A stretch of 12,251 nucleotides of DNA from Phenylobacterium aquaticum (GTDB lineage Bacteria; Pseudomonadota; Alphaproteobacteria; Caulobacterales; Caulobacteraceae): the NCBI RefSeq assembly GCF_947378715.1, contig NZ_CANCLE010000124.1:1-12251 (forward strand). The letters run 5' to 3'. The stretch's first letter is position 1; the number at the start of each line of letters is the position of its first letter. The notes below the pieces were generated by a model. That model was not told the origin of the DNA. It was given only the letters and a program-made list of their open reading frames with translations, and made no database searches. A program made the translations under genes and the position numbers. Below, piece after piece: positions 1 through 6,775 of this stretch.

Positions 1-477
1 GACGTGATCGGGACCCTGATCCAGATCCGCCGCGCCCTGAAGCCCGACGGCCTGTTCATCGGCGCCCTGTTCGGCGGGGCGACCCTGACCGAACTGCGCC
101 AGTCCCTGATGGCGGCGGAGATGGAACTGACCGGCGGGGCCGGCCCCCGGGTCTCGCCCTTCGCCGATCCCAATGACGCCGCCAGCCTGTTGCAGCGGGC
201 CGGCTTCGCCCTGCCGGTGGCCGATGTCGACCGGGTGACCGTGCGCTACGCCCATCCCCTGAAGCTGATGGCCGACCTGCGGGCCATGGGCGAGACCAGC
301 GTACTGGCCGAACGCCACCCCCGGCCCCTGACCCGCGCGGTCCTGGCCCGCGCCTTCGAGATCTACGCCGAGCGCTTCGCCGAGCCCGACGGCCGCATCC
401 CCGCCACCTTCGAGATCCTGACCCTCACCGGCTGGACCCCCTCCTCCGTCCAGCAGCAGCCGCTGAAACCCGGCTAG
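1..477 (+). CDS. SAM-dependent methyltransferase, BioC/NDUFAF5-like (3' part only)
   Basis: The reading frame is open from base 1, so the true start and the SAM-binding glycine motif lie outside the window. What remains is the C-terminal half of a class I methyltransferase. The strand-and-loop LKPDGLFIGALFGG is followed by a TLTELRQSL helix and the segment RVSPFADPNDAASLLQRAGF. This pattern is typical of the BioC / NDUFAF5 group: BioC methylates malonyl-ACP in biotin synthesis, and NDUFAF5 modifies a complex I subunit. The alphaproteobacterial members are more like NDUFAF5, but their substrate cannot be read from this part. The frame stops at TAG 475-477 directly after PLKPG. Relatives, as I recall them, continue here with a conserved SAKxxLADAL-type tail, and that tail is still encoded in frame just after the TAG. 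Confidence 0.85.
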   Translation, partial: DVIGTLIQIRRALKPDGLFIGALFGGATLTELRQSLMAAEMELTGGAGPRVSPFADPNDAASLLQRAGFALPVADVDRVTVRYAHPLKLMADLRAMGETSVLAERHPRPLTRAVLARAFEIYAERFAEPDGRIPATFEILTLTGWTPSSVQQQPLKPG

Positions 478-543
478 GCCAAGATGCGCCTCGCCGACGC
501 GCTGAAGACCGTCGAGCACCCGCTGCCGCGGGAGGAGGACTGA
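475..543 (+). other. In-frame amber codon and untranslated C-terminal tail of the methyltransferase
   Basis: TAG at 475-477 is followed in the same frame by AKMRLADALKTVEHPLPREE, one more Asp, and then TGA at 541-543. In relatives of this methyltransferase the residue after KPG is usually Ser and the next residues are AKxRLADAL. A single C-to-A change (TCG to TAG) would therefore explain the early stop. The tail keeps high third-position GC, so the change looks recent or is a base-call error. What is seen: the stop and the coding-like tail. What is inferred: that the tail was once, or still is, translated. Confidence 0.7.
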
Positions 544-551
544 CAAAGGCT

Positions 552-695
552 GCTCCCCCGCTGGGGAAGCTGGCCCGGAGGACCTGAGGGGGCCGACCCG
601 CAGGGGCGGATCAAGCCTCGCAGCCGCAACCGTCTTCTGACGAAGCCGGCCCCCTCCGGCCCCTTCGGGTCCACCTCCCCCAGCGGGGGAGGAGC
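552..695. repeat. Palindromic intergenic element A (REP/MITE-like)
   Basis: An imperfect inverted repeat of about 144 bases has a left arm at 552-594 and a right arm at 648-695. Each arm carries its own small hairpin of C-run, short loop and G-run (for example CTCCCCCGCTGGGG), then a TGGCCCG...GGACCTGAGGGGG-type segment. The right arm reverse-complements to nearly the same series. The middle, 595-647, is less structured. The arms resemble those of the element at 9267-9420, so the two appear to belong to one dispersed family. It fills most of the 219-base gap between the methyltransferase and the acylase. It could attenuate or terminate read-through, or stabilise mRNA. No protein is encoded. 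Confidence 0.75.
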
Positions 696-762
696 GCTTG
701 AGACCGTTCCCGCCGACCCCAAAACCCTCTAGGTCTCCCCCCAACGACCGGAGGACCTGATC

Positions 763-2931
763 ATGACCGAACCCCAAGCGCCTGAGGCCGCCAAGCCGAC
801 GGGCCGGTTCACGCTCTATCTGGTCCGGGGGATCATCGTCCTGATGGGGCTGTTCGTGCTGGTGTCGGTGGGCATGGCCCTCTTGACCCGCGCCGGCGGT
901 CCGACCCAGGACCAGCTCCACGCCATGCTGGCGGCGGCCGACAAATACGATGTCCGCATCAAGCGCGACACCTATGGGGTGCCGCATATCTTCGGCCCCC
1001 GCGACGCCGACGTGGCCTTCGGCCTGGGCTTCGCCCACTCCGAGGACGACTTCACCACCATCCAGGAAACGGCGCTGACCTCGCGCGGCCAGCTGGCCGC
1101 CGTCACCGGCAAGCATGGCGCGGTCACCGACTATATCGCCCGGCTGCTGCAGGTGCGCGAGACGGTCGACGCCGGCTACGACAAGCTGCCCGCCGACGTG
1201 CGCCAGGTGGTCGAGGCCTATGCCGACGGGGTGAACTATTACGCCGCCCTGCACACCGCCCAGGCCGCGCCGGGCATGCTGCCCCTGACCGGCAAGGACG
1301 TGGTGGCCGGCTTCGTGTTCAAGACTCCGTTCTTCTACGGGCTGGACGGAACCCTGGCCAAGCTCAACGCGCCCGTCGACGGTCCCAACAAGAAGCTGCC
1401 GGTGGGCTCCAACGGCATCGCCATCGCCCCCTCGCGCTCAGCCGACGGGGCGACCCGGCTGCTGGTCAATTCGCACCAGCCCTATACCGGCGTCGTCGCC
1501 TGGTACGAGGCGGTGCTGGACAGCGGCGAAGGCTGGCACGTGGCCGGCGGGTTCTTCCCCGGCTCGCCCTTCATGCTGCACGGCCACAACGCCCATCTGG
1601 GCTGGGCCAACACCGTCAACAAGCCCGACCTGATCGACGTCTATCGCCTGACGCTCAACCCGGCTGATCCCAACCAATACAGGCTCGACGGCCAGTGGAA
1701 GGCCTTCCAGGTCACGGACGCGGCCCTGAAGGTCAAGGTGTTCGGCCCGATCACCATCACCGTCCACAAACCCGTGCTGCGCTCGGACTTCGGCCCGGTG
1801 ATGAAGACGGCCCGGGGCGCCTTCGCCATCCGCTACGCCGGCATGGGCGAGGTGCGTCAGGTCGAGCAATATTATCGCCTCGACAAGGCCCGCGACCTGG
1901 CCGAATGGCGCGCCGCCATGGGGCTGCAGGCCCTGCCCTCGATCAACTACATCTATGCCGATGAGAAGGGGAACATCGGCTATGTCTACAACGCCCAGTT
2001 CCCCAACCGGAAAGCCGGCGTCGACTGGTCCGGCGTCCTGCCCGGCGACCGATCCGACCTGATCTGGCAGGGCTACCTGCCCTTCAGCCAGACCCCGCAG
2101 ATCTGGAATCCCAAGTCCGGCTATGTGTTCAACTCGAACAACACCCCGTTCGAGGCGACCGGGGCGGGCGACAATCTGAAGCCCGCCGCCTTCCCGGCCA
2201 GCATGGGCATCCAGACCGACATGACCAACCGGGCCCTGCGGGTCGAGGAGACCTTCGGCGCCGACCCCAAGATCACCGCCGACACATTTGCCGCCTACAA
2301 GTTCGACGTCGCCTATTCCAAGCGCTCCAAGGTCGCGGCCCTGATCGCTGAGTTGGTGGCGCTCGATCCGCAAGGCTATGCCGACTTCGCCCATGCCCAG
2401 CAGATCCTGCGGGCCTGGGACCTGAAGGCCGACGTGCATAGTCGTGGCGCGGCGCTCGCCATCCTCACCGCCCAGCCGGTGCTGACCGCCCGGGAGAAGG
2501 GCAAGCCGACCGACCCGCGCGCGGCCCTGACCGCTTCGATCAAGACGCTGAAGACCCACTTCAAGCGGATCGATCCGGAGTGGGGCGAGGTGAACCGCAT
2601 CCGGCGCGGCCACGATGTCGACCTGGCCATAGACGGCGGCCCCGACACCTATCGCGCCGTCTATGGCAAGCCCCAGGAGAACGGGACCCTGACCGCCGTG
2701 GCCGGGGACACCTTCATCATGTTCGTGACCTGGGATGCGCACGGCCAGCTGTCGTCCCAGTCCATCCACCAGTTCGGCTCGGCCACCAGCGTGCCGGACT
2801 CGCCGCACTATGCCGACCAGACGAAGATGTTCGCGGCCATGAAGCTGAAGCCGGTCTGGTTCACGGCCGACCAGCTGAAGGGCCACATCGAGGAAGACTA
2901 CAAACCCAAGGATCGCGCGCCGAAGCAGTAG
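763..2931 (+). CDS. Penicillin/acyl-homoserine-lactone acylase family protein (Ntn hydrolase, peptidase family S45)
   Basis: 722 residues. A good GGAGG ribosome site at 750-754 lies 8 bases before the ATG. Residues 18-41 form one hydrophobic segment after a 17-residue N-terminus, so this is either an uncleaved membrane anchor or a long signal peptide. The catalytic domain should be periplasmic. The alpha part contains RDTYGVPHIFG (69-78) and the typical GLGFAHSEDDF (87-97). The nucleophile is Ser216 in VGSNGIAIA. In this family autocleavage before the Ser makes it the N-terminal residue of the beta chain. Later family marks are NSHQP (236-240), GHNAHLGWANT, and a C-terminal IHQFG...SPHYADQ. 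The family hydrolyses amide bonds of penicillins, acyl-homoserine lactones or other acyl amides, and the substrate cannot be told here. Length is in the normal range (about 720-800). It stands alone between two palindromic elements. Confidence 0.9.
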   Translation: MTEPQAPEAAKPTGRFTLYLVRGIIVLMGLFVLVSVGMALLTRAGGPTQDQLHAMLAAADKYDVRIKRDTYGVPHIFGPRDADVAFGLGFAHSEDDFTTIQETALTSRGQLAAVTGKHGAVTDYIARLLQVRETVDAGYDKLPADVRQVVEAYADGVNYYAALHTAQAAPGMLPLTGKDVVAGFVFKTPFFYGLDGTLAKLNAPVDGPNKKLPVGSNGIAIAPSRSADGATRLLVNSHQPYTGVVAWYEAVLDSGEGWHVAGGFFPGSPFMLHGHNAHLGWANTVNKPDLIDVYRLTLNPADPNQYRLDGQWKAFQVTDAALKVKVFGPITITVHKPVLRSDFGPVMKTARGAFAIRYAGMGEVRQVEQYYRLDKARDLAEWRAAMGLQALPSINYIYADEKGNIGYVYNAQFPNRKAGVDWSGVLPGDRSDLIWQGYLPFSQTPQIWNPKSGYVFNSNNTPFEATGAGDNLKPAAFPASMGIQTDMTNRALRVEETFGADPKITADTFAAYKFDVAYSKRSKVAALIAELVALDPQGYADFAHAQQILRAWDLKADVHSRGAALAILTAQPVLTAREKGKPTDPRAALTASIKTLKTHFKRIDPEWGEVNRIRRGHDVDLAIDGGPDTYRAVYGKPQENGTLTAVAGDTFIMFVTWDAHGQLSSQSIHQFGSATSVPDSPHYADQTKMFAAMKLKPVWFTADQLKGHIEEDYKPKDRAPKQ

Positions 2932-2939
2932 GGACAAAG

Positions 2940-3071
2940 CCCTCGCCCCACATCGTGGGGAGCGGGTTGGGTGAGGGGCGCGCCGCGAAGCGGTGCGTCT
3001 GACTTCGACGCAAAGCAAACCGATGGGCCGCACCCCTCACCCTGCCCTCTCCCCGCAAAGCGGGGCGAGGG
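2940..3071. repeat. Palindromic element B between convergent genes, probable bidirectional terminator
   Basis: The arms are 2940-2979 and 3031-3071. The outer ends CCCTCGCCCC (2940-2949) and GGGGCGAGGG (3062-3071) are exact reverse complements, and each is followed inwards by a G-rich/C-rich hairpin and GTGAGGGG / CCCCTCAC. Inside are two further small hairpins, CCGC-GAA-GCGG and TGCGTC...GACGCA. The element starts 8 bases after the acylase stop and ends 2 bases before the stop of the opposing GST gene, so it occupies the whole convergent gap. The architecture is as in elements A and C, but the arm sequence differs. There is no run of T, so termination would have to rely on structure or Rho. 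Confidence 0.75.
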
Positions 3072-3073
3072 TT

Positions 3074-3832
3074 CTAGGCCGCCACCGCCTCCTCCGCCGC
3101 GCCCGCCCACGCGAAGTCGGGGAAGTAGCGGGCCATCATCCGTTCCACATAGGCGACCAGATTGGCGAAGCCTTCGGCGCGGCGGCGCAGGGGCGAGTCG
3201 AAGAACGGGGTCAGGGCGGTGGCCAGCACCCCGAAGGCGATGGCGTCGACGCTGGTCGGCGTCTGGCCCATCAGGAACGGCTTGTCGCCCAGCTGGCTGG
3301 ACAGCGCCCACAGCGAACGGGTCCCCAAGAGCGCGATCTCGTCCGGGGCGTGACGCCCGATCCCGACGGCCTTCAGATTGGTCGCCACCGCATCCTTCAG
3401 ACCCTGGCGCAGGTCCTCGCGCATCGCCTCCGGCGCCCGGTCGAACCAGTGGGCCGGACCCTTGGCGAAATTGGCCGGGTCCATGAAGCGGAACCAGGCG
3501 ATGGCCCAGCCCAGCTGGTTCTCGATCATCCGCTCGAAGGCCCAGGCCTGGGCGCGCTCGGCCGGGGTCAGGCCCGCGTCCAGGTCGACGCCATAGCGGG
3601 CCTCGATGTGACCGCGAATGAAGGTGGAGTCGGCGACCCGGTCGCCGGCGTCCTCGATATAGGGCAGCTGGCCCTTGGGCGAGGCCTCGCGATCCCCCGG
3701 CGCGAACCGGTAGTCGATCCCGGCCATGGCCAGCTGGACCATGGTCTTCATCACATAGGGGCTGGTCTCCGGCAGGCCGAAGCCCGGGCCGACGCCGAAC
3801 AGGGTGACTTGGGGCTGGCTTTGGGCGGTCAT
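3074..3832 (-). CDS. Glutathione S-transferase family protein (Fax/metaxin-like)
   Basis: 252 residues. The start at ATG 3832-3830 is preceded by a GGAGA site. The N-terminal thioredoxin-like GST domain (about 8-82) has SPKGQLPYIED (51-61), where the cis-proline LP contacts glutathione in this fold, and ADSTFIRGHIEARYG (68-81), the usual helix entry with the (D/S)(S/T) glutathione contact. The C-terminal helical domain (about 95-245) contains FLMGQTPTSVDAIAFG (186-201), the conserved N-capping box and hydrophobic staple of GSTs. The broad pattern is closest to the Fax/metaxin-like bacterial GSTs. No catalytic Cys or Ser is obvious in the first helix, where the sequence is PETSPYVMK (Ser24 possible). 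Likely cytosolic; substrate unknown. It is divergent from a WYL regulator and shares a 74-base gap with it, so regulation by that protein is likely. Confidence 0.87.
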   Translation of the reverse strand: MTAQSQPQVTLFGVGPGFGLPETSPYVMKTMVQLAMAGIDYRFAPGDREASPKGQLPYIEDAGDRVADSTFIRGHIEARYGVDLDAGLTPAERAQAWAFERMIENQLGWAIAWFRFMDPANFAKGPAHWFDRAPEAMREDLRQGLKDAVATNLKAVGIGRHAPDEIALLGTRSLWALSSQLGDKPFLMGQTPTSVDAIAFGVLATALTPFFDSPLRRRAEGFANLVAYVERMMARYFPDFAWAGAAEEAVAA

Positions 3833-3871
3833 GGGGTCTCTCCGTGTTGACGTTCCCTGCCTATTGCCATC

Positions 3872-3895
3872 CTGCTGACATCGTGGTGGCAGCAG
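3872..3895. promoter_or_regulatory. Inverted repeat, likely operator of the divergent GST/WYL pair
   Basis: CTGCTGACA (3872-3880), a 6-base spacer, and TGGCAGCAG (3887-3895) form a 9-6-9 inverted repeat with one mismatch per arm pair (8 of 9 match). It lies in the gap between the GST start and the regulator start, and ends just before the regulator's ribosome site. A nearby TGCCA (3865-3869) could pair with TGGCA (3887-3891) as a second, looser dyad. Local autoregulators of the YafY/WYL type commonly bind such sites. Which promoter it controls is inference. Confidence 0.5.
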
Positions 3896-3896
3896 T

Positions 3897-3903
3897 GGGG
3901 GTG
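3897..3903 (+). promoter_or_regulatory. Ribosome binding site deciding the regulator start
   Basis: GGGGGTG three bases before ATG 3907 is the only purine-rich stretch near the candidate starts. It favours 3907 over the GTG at 3844 (within the putative promoter region) and over ATG 3916, which would lie 12 bases downstream. Confidence 0.45.
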
Positions 3904-3906
3904 CAG

Positions 3907-4635
3907 ATGAGCGCCATGAGACGCGCCGACAGACTGTTCCAGATCATCCAGATCTTCCGCCGCTCGCGCCGGCCGATCACCGCCGACGCCCTGGCCCTTG
4001 AGCTCGAGACCTCCAAGCGCACGGTCTATCGCGACATCGCCGACCTGATGGGCCAGAGGGTGCCGATCCGGGGCGAGGCCGGCATCGGCTATGTGCTGGA
4101 CGGCGGCTATGACCTGCCGCCCCTGATGCTGACCCCCGACGAGATCGAGGCCGCCGTGCTGGGGGCCCAATGGGTGGCCAGCCGGGGCGACCCGGCGCTG
4201 GCCCGCGCCGCCAAGGACCTGATCGCCAAGATCGGCGCCGCCGTGCCCGAGCGCCTGCGGCCCTATGTGCTGGAGCCCGCGTCCGGCACGCCGCCGGCCT
4301 GGAACGCCGTGGCCGACGCCATCGACATGGCCCGGGTCCGCGCCCACATCCACGCCGGCCGCAAGATCCGGCTGGCCTATCGCGACGAGACCGGCCAGGC
4401 GACCGAGCGCACCATCTGGCCGATCACCATCGGCTATCGCGACACCACCCGCATGCTGGTCGCCTGGTGCGAGCTGCGCGTCGACTTCCGCAGCTTCCGC
4501 ACCGACCGGGTGGCCGGGGCGGAGTTCCTGGAAGACCGCTACCCTGAACGCCCCGCCGTGCTGCGCGCCAAGTGGCGGCGCACGATCGAGGCCCAGCGCC
4601 AGGCCTGGGTCGCCCGCGGCGCCGCCAAGGCCTGA
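3907..4635 (+). CDS. YafY-type transcriptional regulator, HTH plus WYL domain
   Basis: 242 residues from ATG 3907. The N-terminal winged helix-turn-helix (about 5-65) has MRRADRLFQIIQIFRR, then ITADALALELETSKRTVYRD as the recognition unit, and RGEAGIGYVLDGGYDLPPL at the wing. The WYL ligand-sensing domain (about 150-207) has RKIRLAYRDETG, ERTIWPITIGY, and the characteristic AWCELRVDFRSFRTDRV (186-202). WYL proteins sense small ligands or nucleic acids and mostly act as local repressors or activators. Being divergent from the GST gene with an inverted repeat between them suggests it controls that gene and itself. An upstream in-frame GTG at 3844 would add 21 residues of poor coding character and run through the operator, so it is rejected as the start. 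Confidence 0.9.
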   Translation: MSAMRRADRLFQIIQIFRRSRRPITADALALELETSKRTVYRDIADLMGQRVPIRGEAGIGYVLDGGYDLPPLMLTPDEIEAAVLGAQWVASRGDPALARAAKDLIAKIGAAVPERLRPYVLEPASGTPPAWNAVADAIDMARVRAHIHAGRKIRLAYRDETGQATERTIWPITIGYRDTTRMLVAWCELRVDFRSFRTDRVAGAEFLEDRYPERPAVLRAKWRRTIEAQRQAWVARGAAKA

Positions 4636-4650
4636 CCCGAACATTCGGGT
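4635..4650. promoter_or_regulatory. Perfect 16-base palindrome just after the regulator stop
   Basis: ACCCGAACATTCGGGT has perfect 7-base arms around CA and starts at the last base of the TGA. As RNA it could form a 5-base stem with a 4-base loop, too weak for a classical terminator and without a T-run. It may instead be a protein-binding site ahead of the next gene group. Function unknown. Confidence 0.35.
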
Positions 4651-4731
4651 GCGCTGTTTCGCCCTTGGCCGGGCGACGTGGCCGGGACGGCTTTGCCGTG
4701 GACCGACCCCCGCGACGTGCGAAACTGCGCC

Positions 4732-4761
4732 ATGCACGTGCTCGCCGGACGATTCGCATGA
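4732..4761 (+). other. Possible nine-codon leader ORF overlapping the next start (ATGA)
   Basis: ATG 4732 opens a short frame reading MHVLAGRFA. Its TGA (4759-4761) overlaps the ATG of the downstream fusion gene (4758-4760) in an ATGA arrangement. That arrangement allows translational coupling, and the downstream gene has no strong ribosome site of its own. No clear Shine-Dalgarno is seen before 4732 either, so this may be chance. Confidence 0.25.
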
Positions 4762-6287
4762 CCGCGCCCAGGCTCCACGTCCTGGTGCAGGCCGGTGGGC
4801 GCGGCAGCCGCCTGCGCCACCACACCTGGAACAAGCCCAAGTGCCTGGTCTCGGTCGACGGCAAGCCGATCCTCTACCACCTGTTCGACCGCTTTCCGCA
4901 GGCGCGGTTCGTGGTCATCGGCGACTACATGTTCGACCAGCTGGAACGCTATCTGCAGGTCAATCCGCCGGGGGTGGACTACAGCCTGGTGAAGGCCAGC
5001 GCGCCCGGCACCCTGGGCGGCGTCGCCGACGCCCTGCAGGAAATCCCCGCCGACGCCCCCGTGGTCATGGCCTGGAGCGACCTGGTGCTGGGCGATCTGC
5101 CGCCCTGGCCCCTGACCGAGCTGCCCGTGGTCTGCACCACCGCCGCCTTCACCTGCCGCTGGACCCAGGCCCCCGAAGGCCATCTGCACGAGAAGCCCGG
5201 GACCACCGGCGGCATACCGGGCCTGTTCTATTTCCCCAGGGCCTCGGTGCTGCCCCCGCCGCCGCCGTCCGGCGAGTTCGTGCGCTGGTTCGCCCGGGCG
5301 GTCCCCGACTTCGTCACCCTCGACTGCCCCGACCTCGAGGAGCTGGGCGACTTCTCGACCATCGAGACCAGCAACGACCGGGCGGGCTTCTCGCGCTATT
5401 TCAACCATGTCGAGATGGGCGAGACCCGGGTCACCAAGACGGTGGTCGATCACGCCTTCGACGACGTGCACAGCCGGGAGGTTTCCTGGTACGGCGCGGC
5501 CAAGGGCCTGGGCTTTCGCCGGATCCCCAAGGTCTATGGCGAAGGCCCCCTGGTGCTGGAGCGCATCAAGGGTCAGCACGCCTATCAGATGGACGACCTG
5601 ACGCCCCGGGAACGGCGCGCCGTGCTGGCCGACCATCTGGATTCCCTGATCTCCCTGCACGACCTGGGGCGGACGGCGGCCGACGCCGACGACGTGCGCC
5701 AGGTCTATCTGGACAAGACCATCAGCCGGGTGCGCAGCATCTCGGCCATGGTGCCGGGGTTCGAGCGCAAGGCGATGACGGTCAATGGCCGCAAGTGCCG
5801 CAATCCCTTCGGCGGCGACCAGGCCGCCCCGCTGGAGGAGCTGATCGACGCCCTTCAGCCGTCGCGCTTCGTGCCGATCCACGGGGACGCCACCTTTTCC
5901 AACACCCTGGTCGACGACAAGCTGCGGACCTGGTTCATCGACCCGCGCGGCTATTTCGCCAAGCCCGGCGTGATGGGCGATGAGTGGTACGATTTCGCCA
6001 AGGTCTATTACTCGGCGGTGGGGGGCTACGACGCCTTCAACCGGCGCAAGTTCAAGCTGCATGTCGACCATGAGACGGTCGAGGTGCTGATGGAGGATTC
6101 GCCCTTCATCCCCGCCGCCCAGGCGATCTTCCCGGAGTATTTCGGGGCCGAGATGGGGCGGATCGAGGTGATCCATGGCCTGATCTGGCTGTCCCTGTCC
6201 GGCTACGCCCGCGACGACATCGATTCGGCGATCGCCGCCTTCTATATGGGCCTCTACTGGCTGGAGACCGGGCTGGGCAGGCTCTAG
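4758..6287 (+). CDS. Bifunctional nucleotidyltransferase-kinase fusion (APH/choline-kinase fold), surface-polysaccharide type
   Basis: 509 residues from ATG 4758. N-terminal half (about 5-215): a sugar/choline-type nucleotidyltransferase with QAGGRGSRLR (11-20), NKPKCL (25-30), GKPIL (35-39), a likely metal Asp108 in AWSDLVL, and EKPGTTGGI (145-153). C-terminal half (about 222-500): an aminoglycoside-phosphotransferase/choline-kinase fold with likely ATP-lysine Lys227, hinge LVLERIKG (265-272), catalytic loop IHGDATFSN (374-382; Asp377, Asn382), and metal Asp395 in FIDPRGYF. Both active sites look complete. LicA and LicC perform kinase and cytidylyl transfer in two proteins for phosphocholine, so this may be a one-chain version: phosphorylate a small alcohol or sugar, then activate it with a nucleotide. 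The substrate and the nucleotide are not readable. The in-frame upstream extension to 4572 is not coding-like. Five consecutive prolines lie at 166-170. A HAD phosphatase follows after 11 bases. Confidence 0.85.
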   Translation: MTAPRLHVLVQAGGRGSRLRHHTWNKPKCLVSVDGKPILYHLFDRFPQARFVVIGDYMFDQLERYLQVNPPGVDYSLVKASAPGTLGGVADALQEIPADAPVVMAWSDLVLGDLPPWPLTELPVVCTTAAFTCRWTQAPEGHLHEKPGTTGGIPGLFYFPRASVLPPPPPSGEFVRWFARAVPDFVTLDCPDLEELGDFSTIETSNDRAGFSRYFNHVEMGETRVTKTVVDHAFDDVHSREVSWYGAAKGLGFRRIPKVYGEGPLVLERIKGQHAYQMDDLTPRERRAVLADHLDSLISLHDLGRTAADADDVRQVYLDKTISRVRSISAMVPGFERKAMTVNGRKCRNPFGGDQAAPLEELIDALQPSRFVPIHGDATFSNTLVDDKLRTWFIDPRGYFAKPGVMGDEWYDFAKVYYSAVGGYDAFNRRKFKLHVDHETVEVLMEDSPFIPAAQAIFPEYFGAEMGRIEVIHGLIWLSLSGYARDDIDSAIAAFYMGLYWLETGLGRL

Positions 6288-6298
6288 GACCCGCGACC

Positions 6299-6679
6299 AT
6301 GACCTCGCCCCCGCTGCGCCTCAGCCCCCTGGCCCATACCTGGATGATCGACCTGGACGGGGTGGTCTTCCCCCATAACGGCCACCTGCGCGGCGACCAC
6401 AGCCTGCTGCCGGGCGTGCGTGAACTGTGGGCCGCGATCCCGGCCGACGACCGCATCATCCTGATGAGCGCGCGTGGGCTGGAGCATCAGGCGACGACCC
6501 TGGCGGTGATGGCCGCCGAGGGGCTGCGGGTCGATCACGCCCTGTTCGGCCTCCCGGCTGGCGAGCGCATCCTGATCAATGACGCCAAGCCCAGCGGCCT
6601 CATCACCGCCCACGCCATCAATCTCGCCCGCGACGCCGGCCCGGGCGAGGTGGTCGTCGAGGTCTCGCCCGACCTCTGA
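6299..6679 (+). CDS. Small HAD-superfamily phosphatase, capsule-biosynthesis type
   Basis: 126 residues, a capless (C0) HAD domain. Motif I is MIDLDGVVF (16-24) with nucleophile Asp18 and acid/base Asp20. Motif II is ILMSAR (54-59) with Ser57. Motif IV is ILINDAKPSG (91-100) with Asp95, and Lys97 may supply the motif III lysine role. The ERILINDAKPSGLITAHAIN pattern is one I associate with small phosphatases in capsule and LPS loci. ATG 6299 comes 11 bases after the previous stop with only a weak AGGACC upstream, so it is co-transcribed with the fusion gene and perhaps translationally coupled. It probably removes a phosphate from an intermediate of the same pathway; the substrate is inferred only from context. 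Cytosolic. Confidence 0.82.
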   Translation: MTSPPLRLSPLAHTWMIDLDGVVFPHNGHLRGDHSLLPGVRELWAAIPADDRIILMSARGLEHQATTLAVMAAEGLRVDHALFGLPAGERILINDAKPSGLITAHAINLARDAGPGEVVVEVSPDL

Positions 6680-6775
6680 GCGCGGCGGCGCGTCCAATAG
6701 GCGCGAGGCCAGAATCGAAATAGCCCAGCTGGATCAGACACGGGGTCATTCCGCCCCGGGCCGCCGGGATTGACC

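Noticed and set aside
474..722. 82-residue minus-strand frame in the methyltransferase-acylase gap
   Set aside because: It is formed by the arms of palindromic element A and has no protein-like features.
1438..3033. 531-residue open frame on the minus strand opposite the acylase
   Set aside because: Gly/Val/Asp-rich composition typical of antisense frames in GC-rich genes; no domain recognised; the plus-strand acylase explains the region.
3844..3906. Upstream GTG start for the WYL regulator
   Set aside because: Would add 21 residues with weak third-position GC bias and translate the likely operator; ATG 3907 has a ribosome site and gives a family-like N-terminus.
4572..4757. Upstream start for the fusion gene
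   Set aside because: The extension overlaps the regulator's end, is Arg-rich and unlike any nucleotidyltransferase N-terminus, while MTAPRLHVLVQAGG at 4758 fits the family.
4265..5983. Long plus-strand frame (572 residues) across the regulator and the fusion gene
   Set aside because: Rich in Arg, Pro, Ala and Gly, with no motif, and runs through two genes with clear catalytic and DNA-binding signatures in another frame.
4539..6176. 545-residue minus-strand frame opposite the fusion gene
   Set aside because: Antisense shadow with low-complexity composition and no family features.
6680..6769. Gap before the GT-B-like gene as a possible promoter or small gene
   Set aside because: The frame is open from 6701 but third-position GC is near random; no convincing -35/-10 pair, dyad or ribosome site was found.
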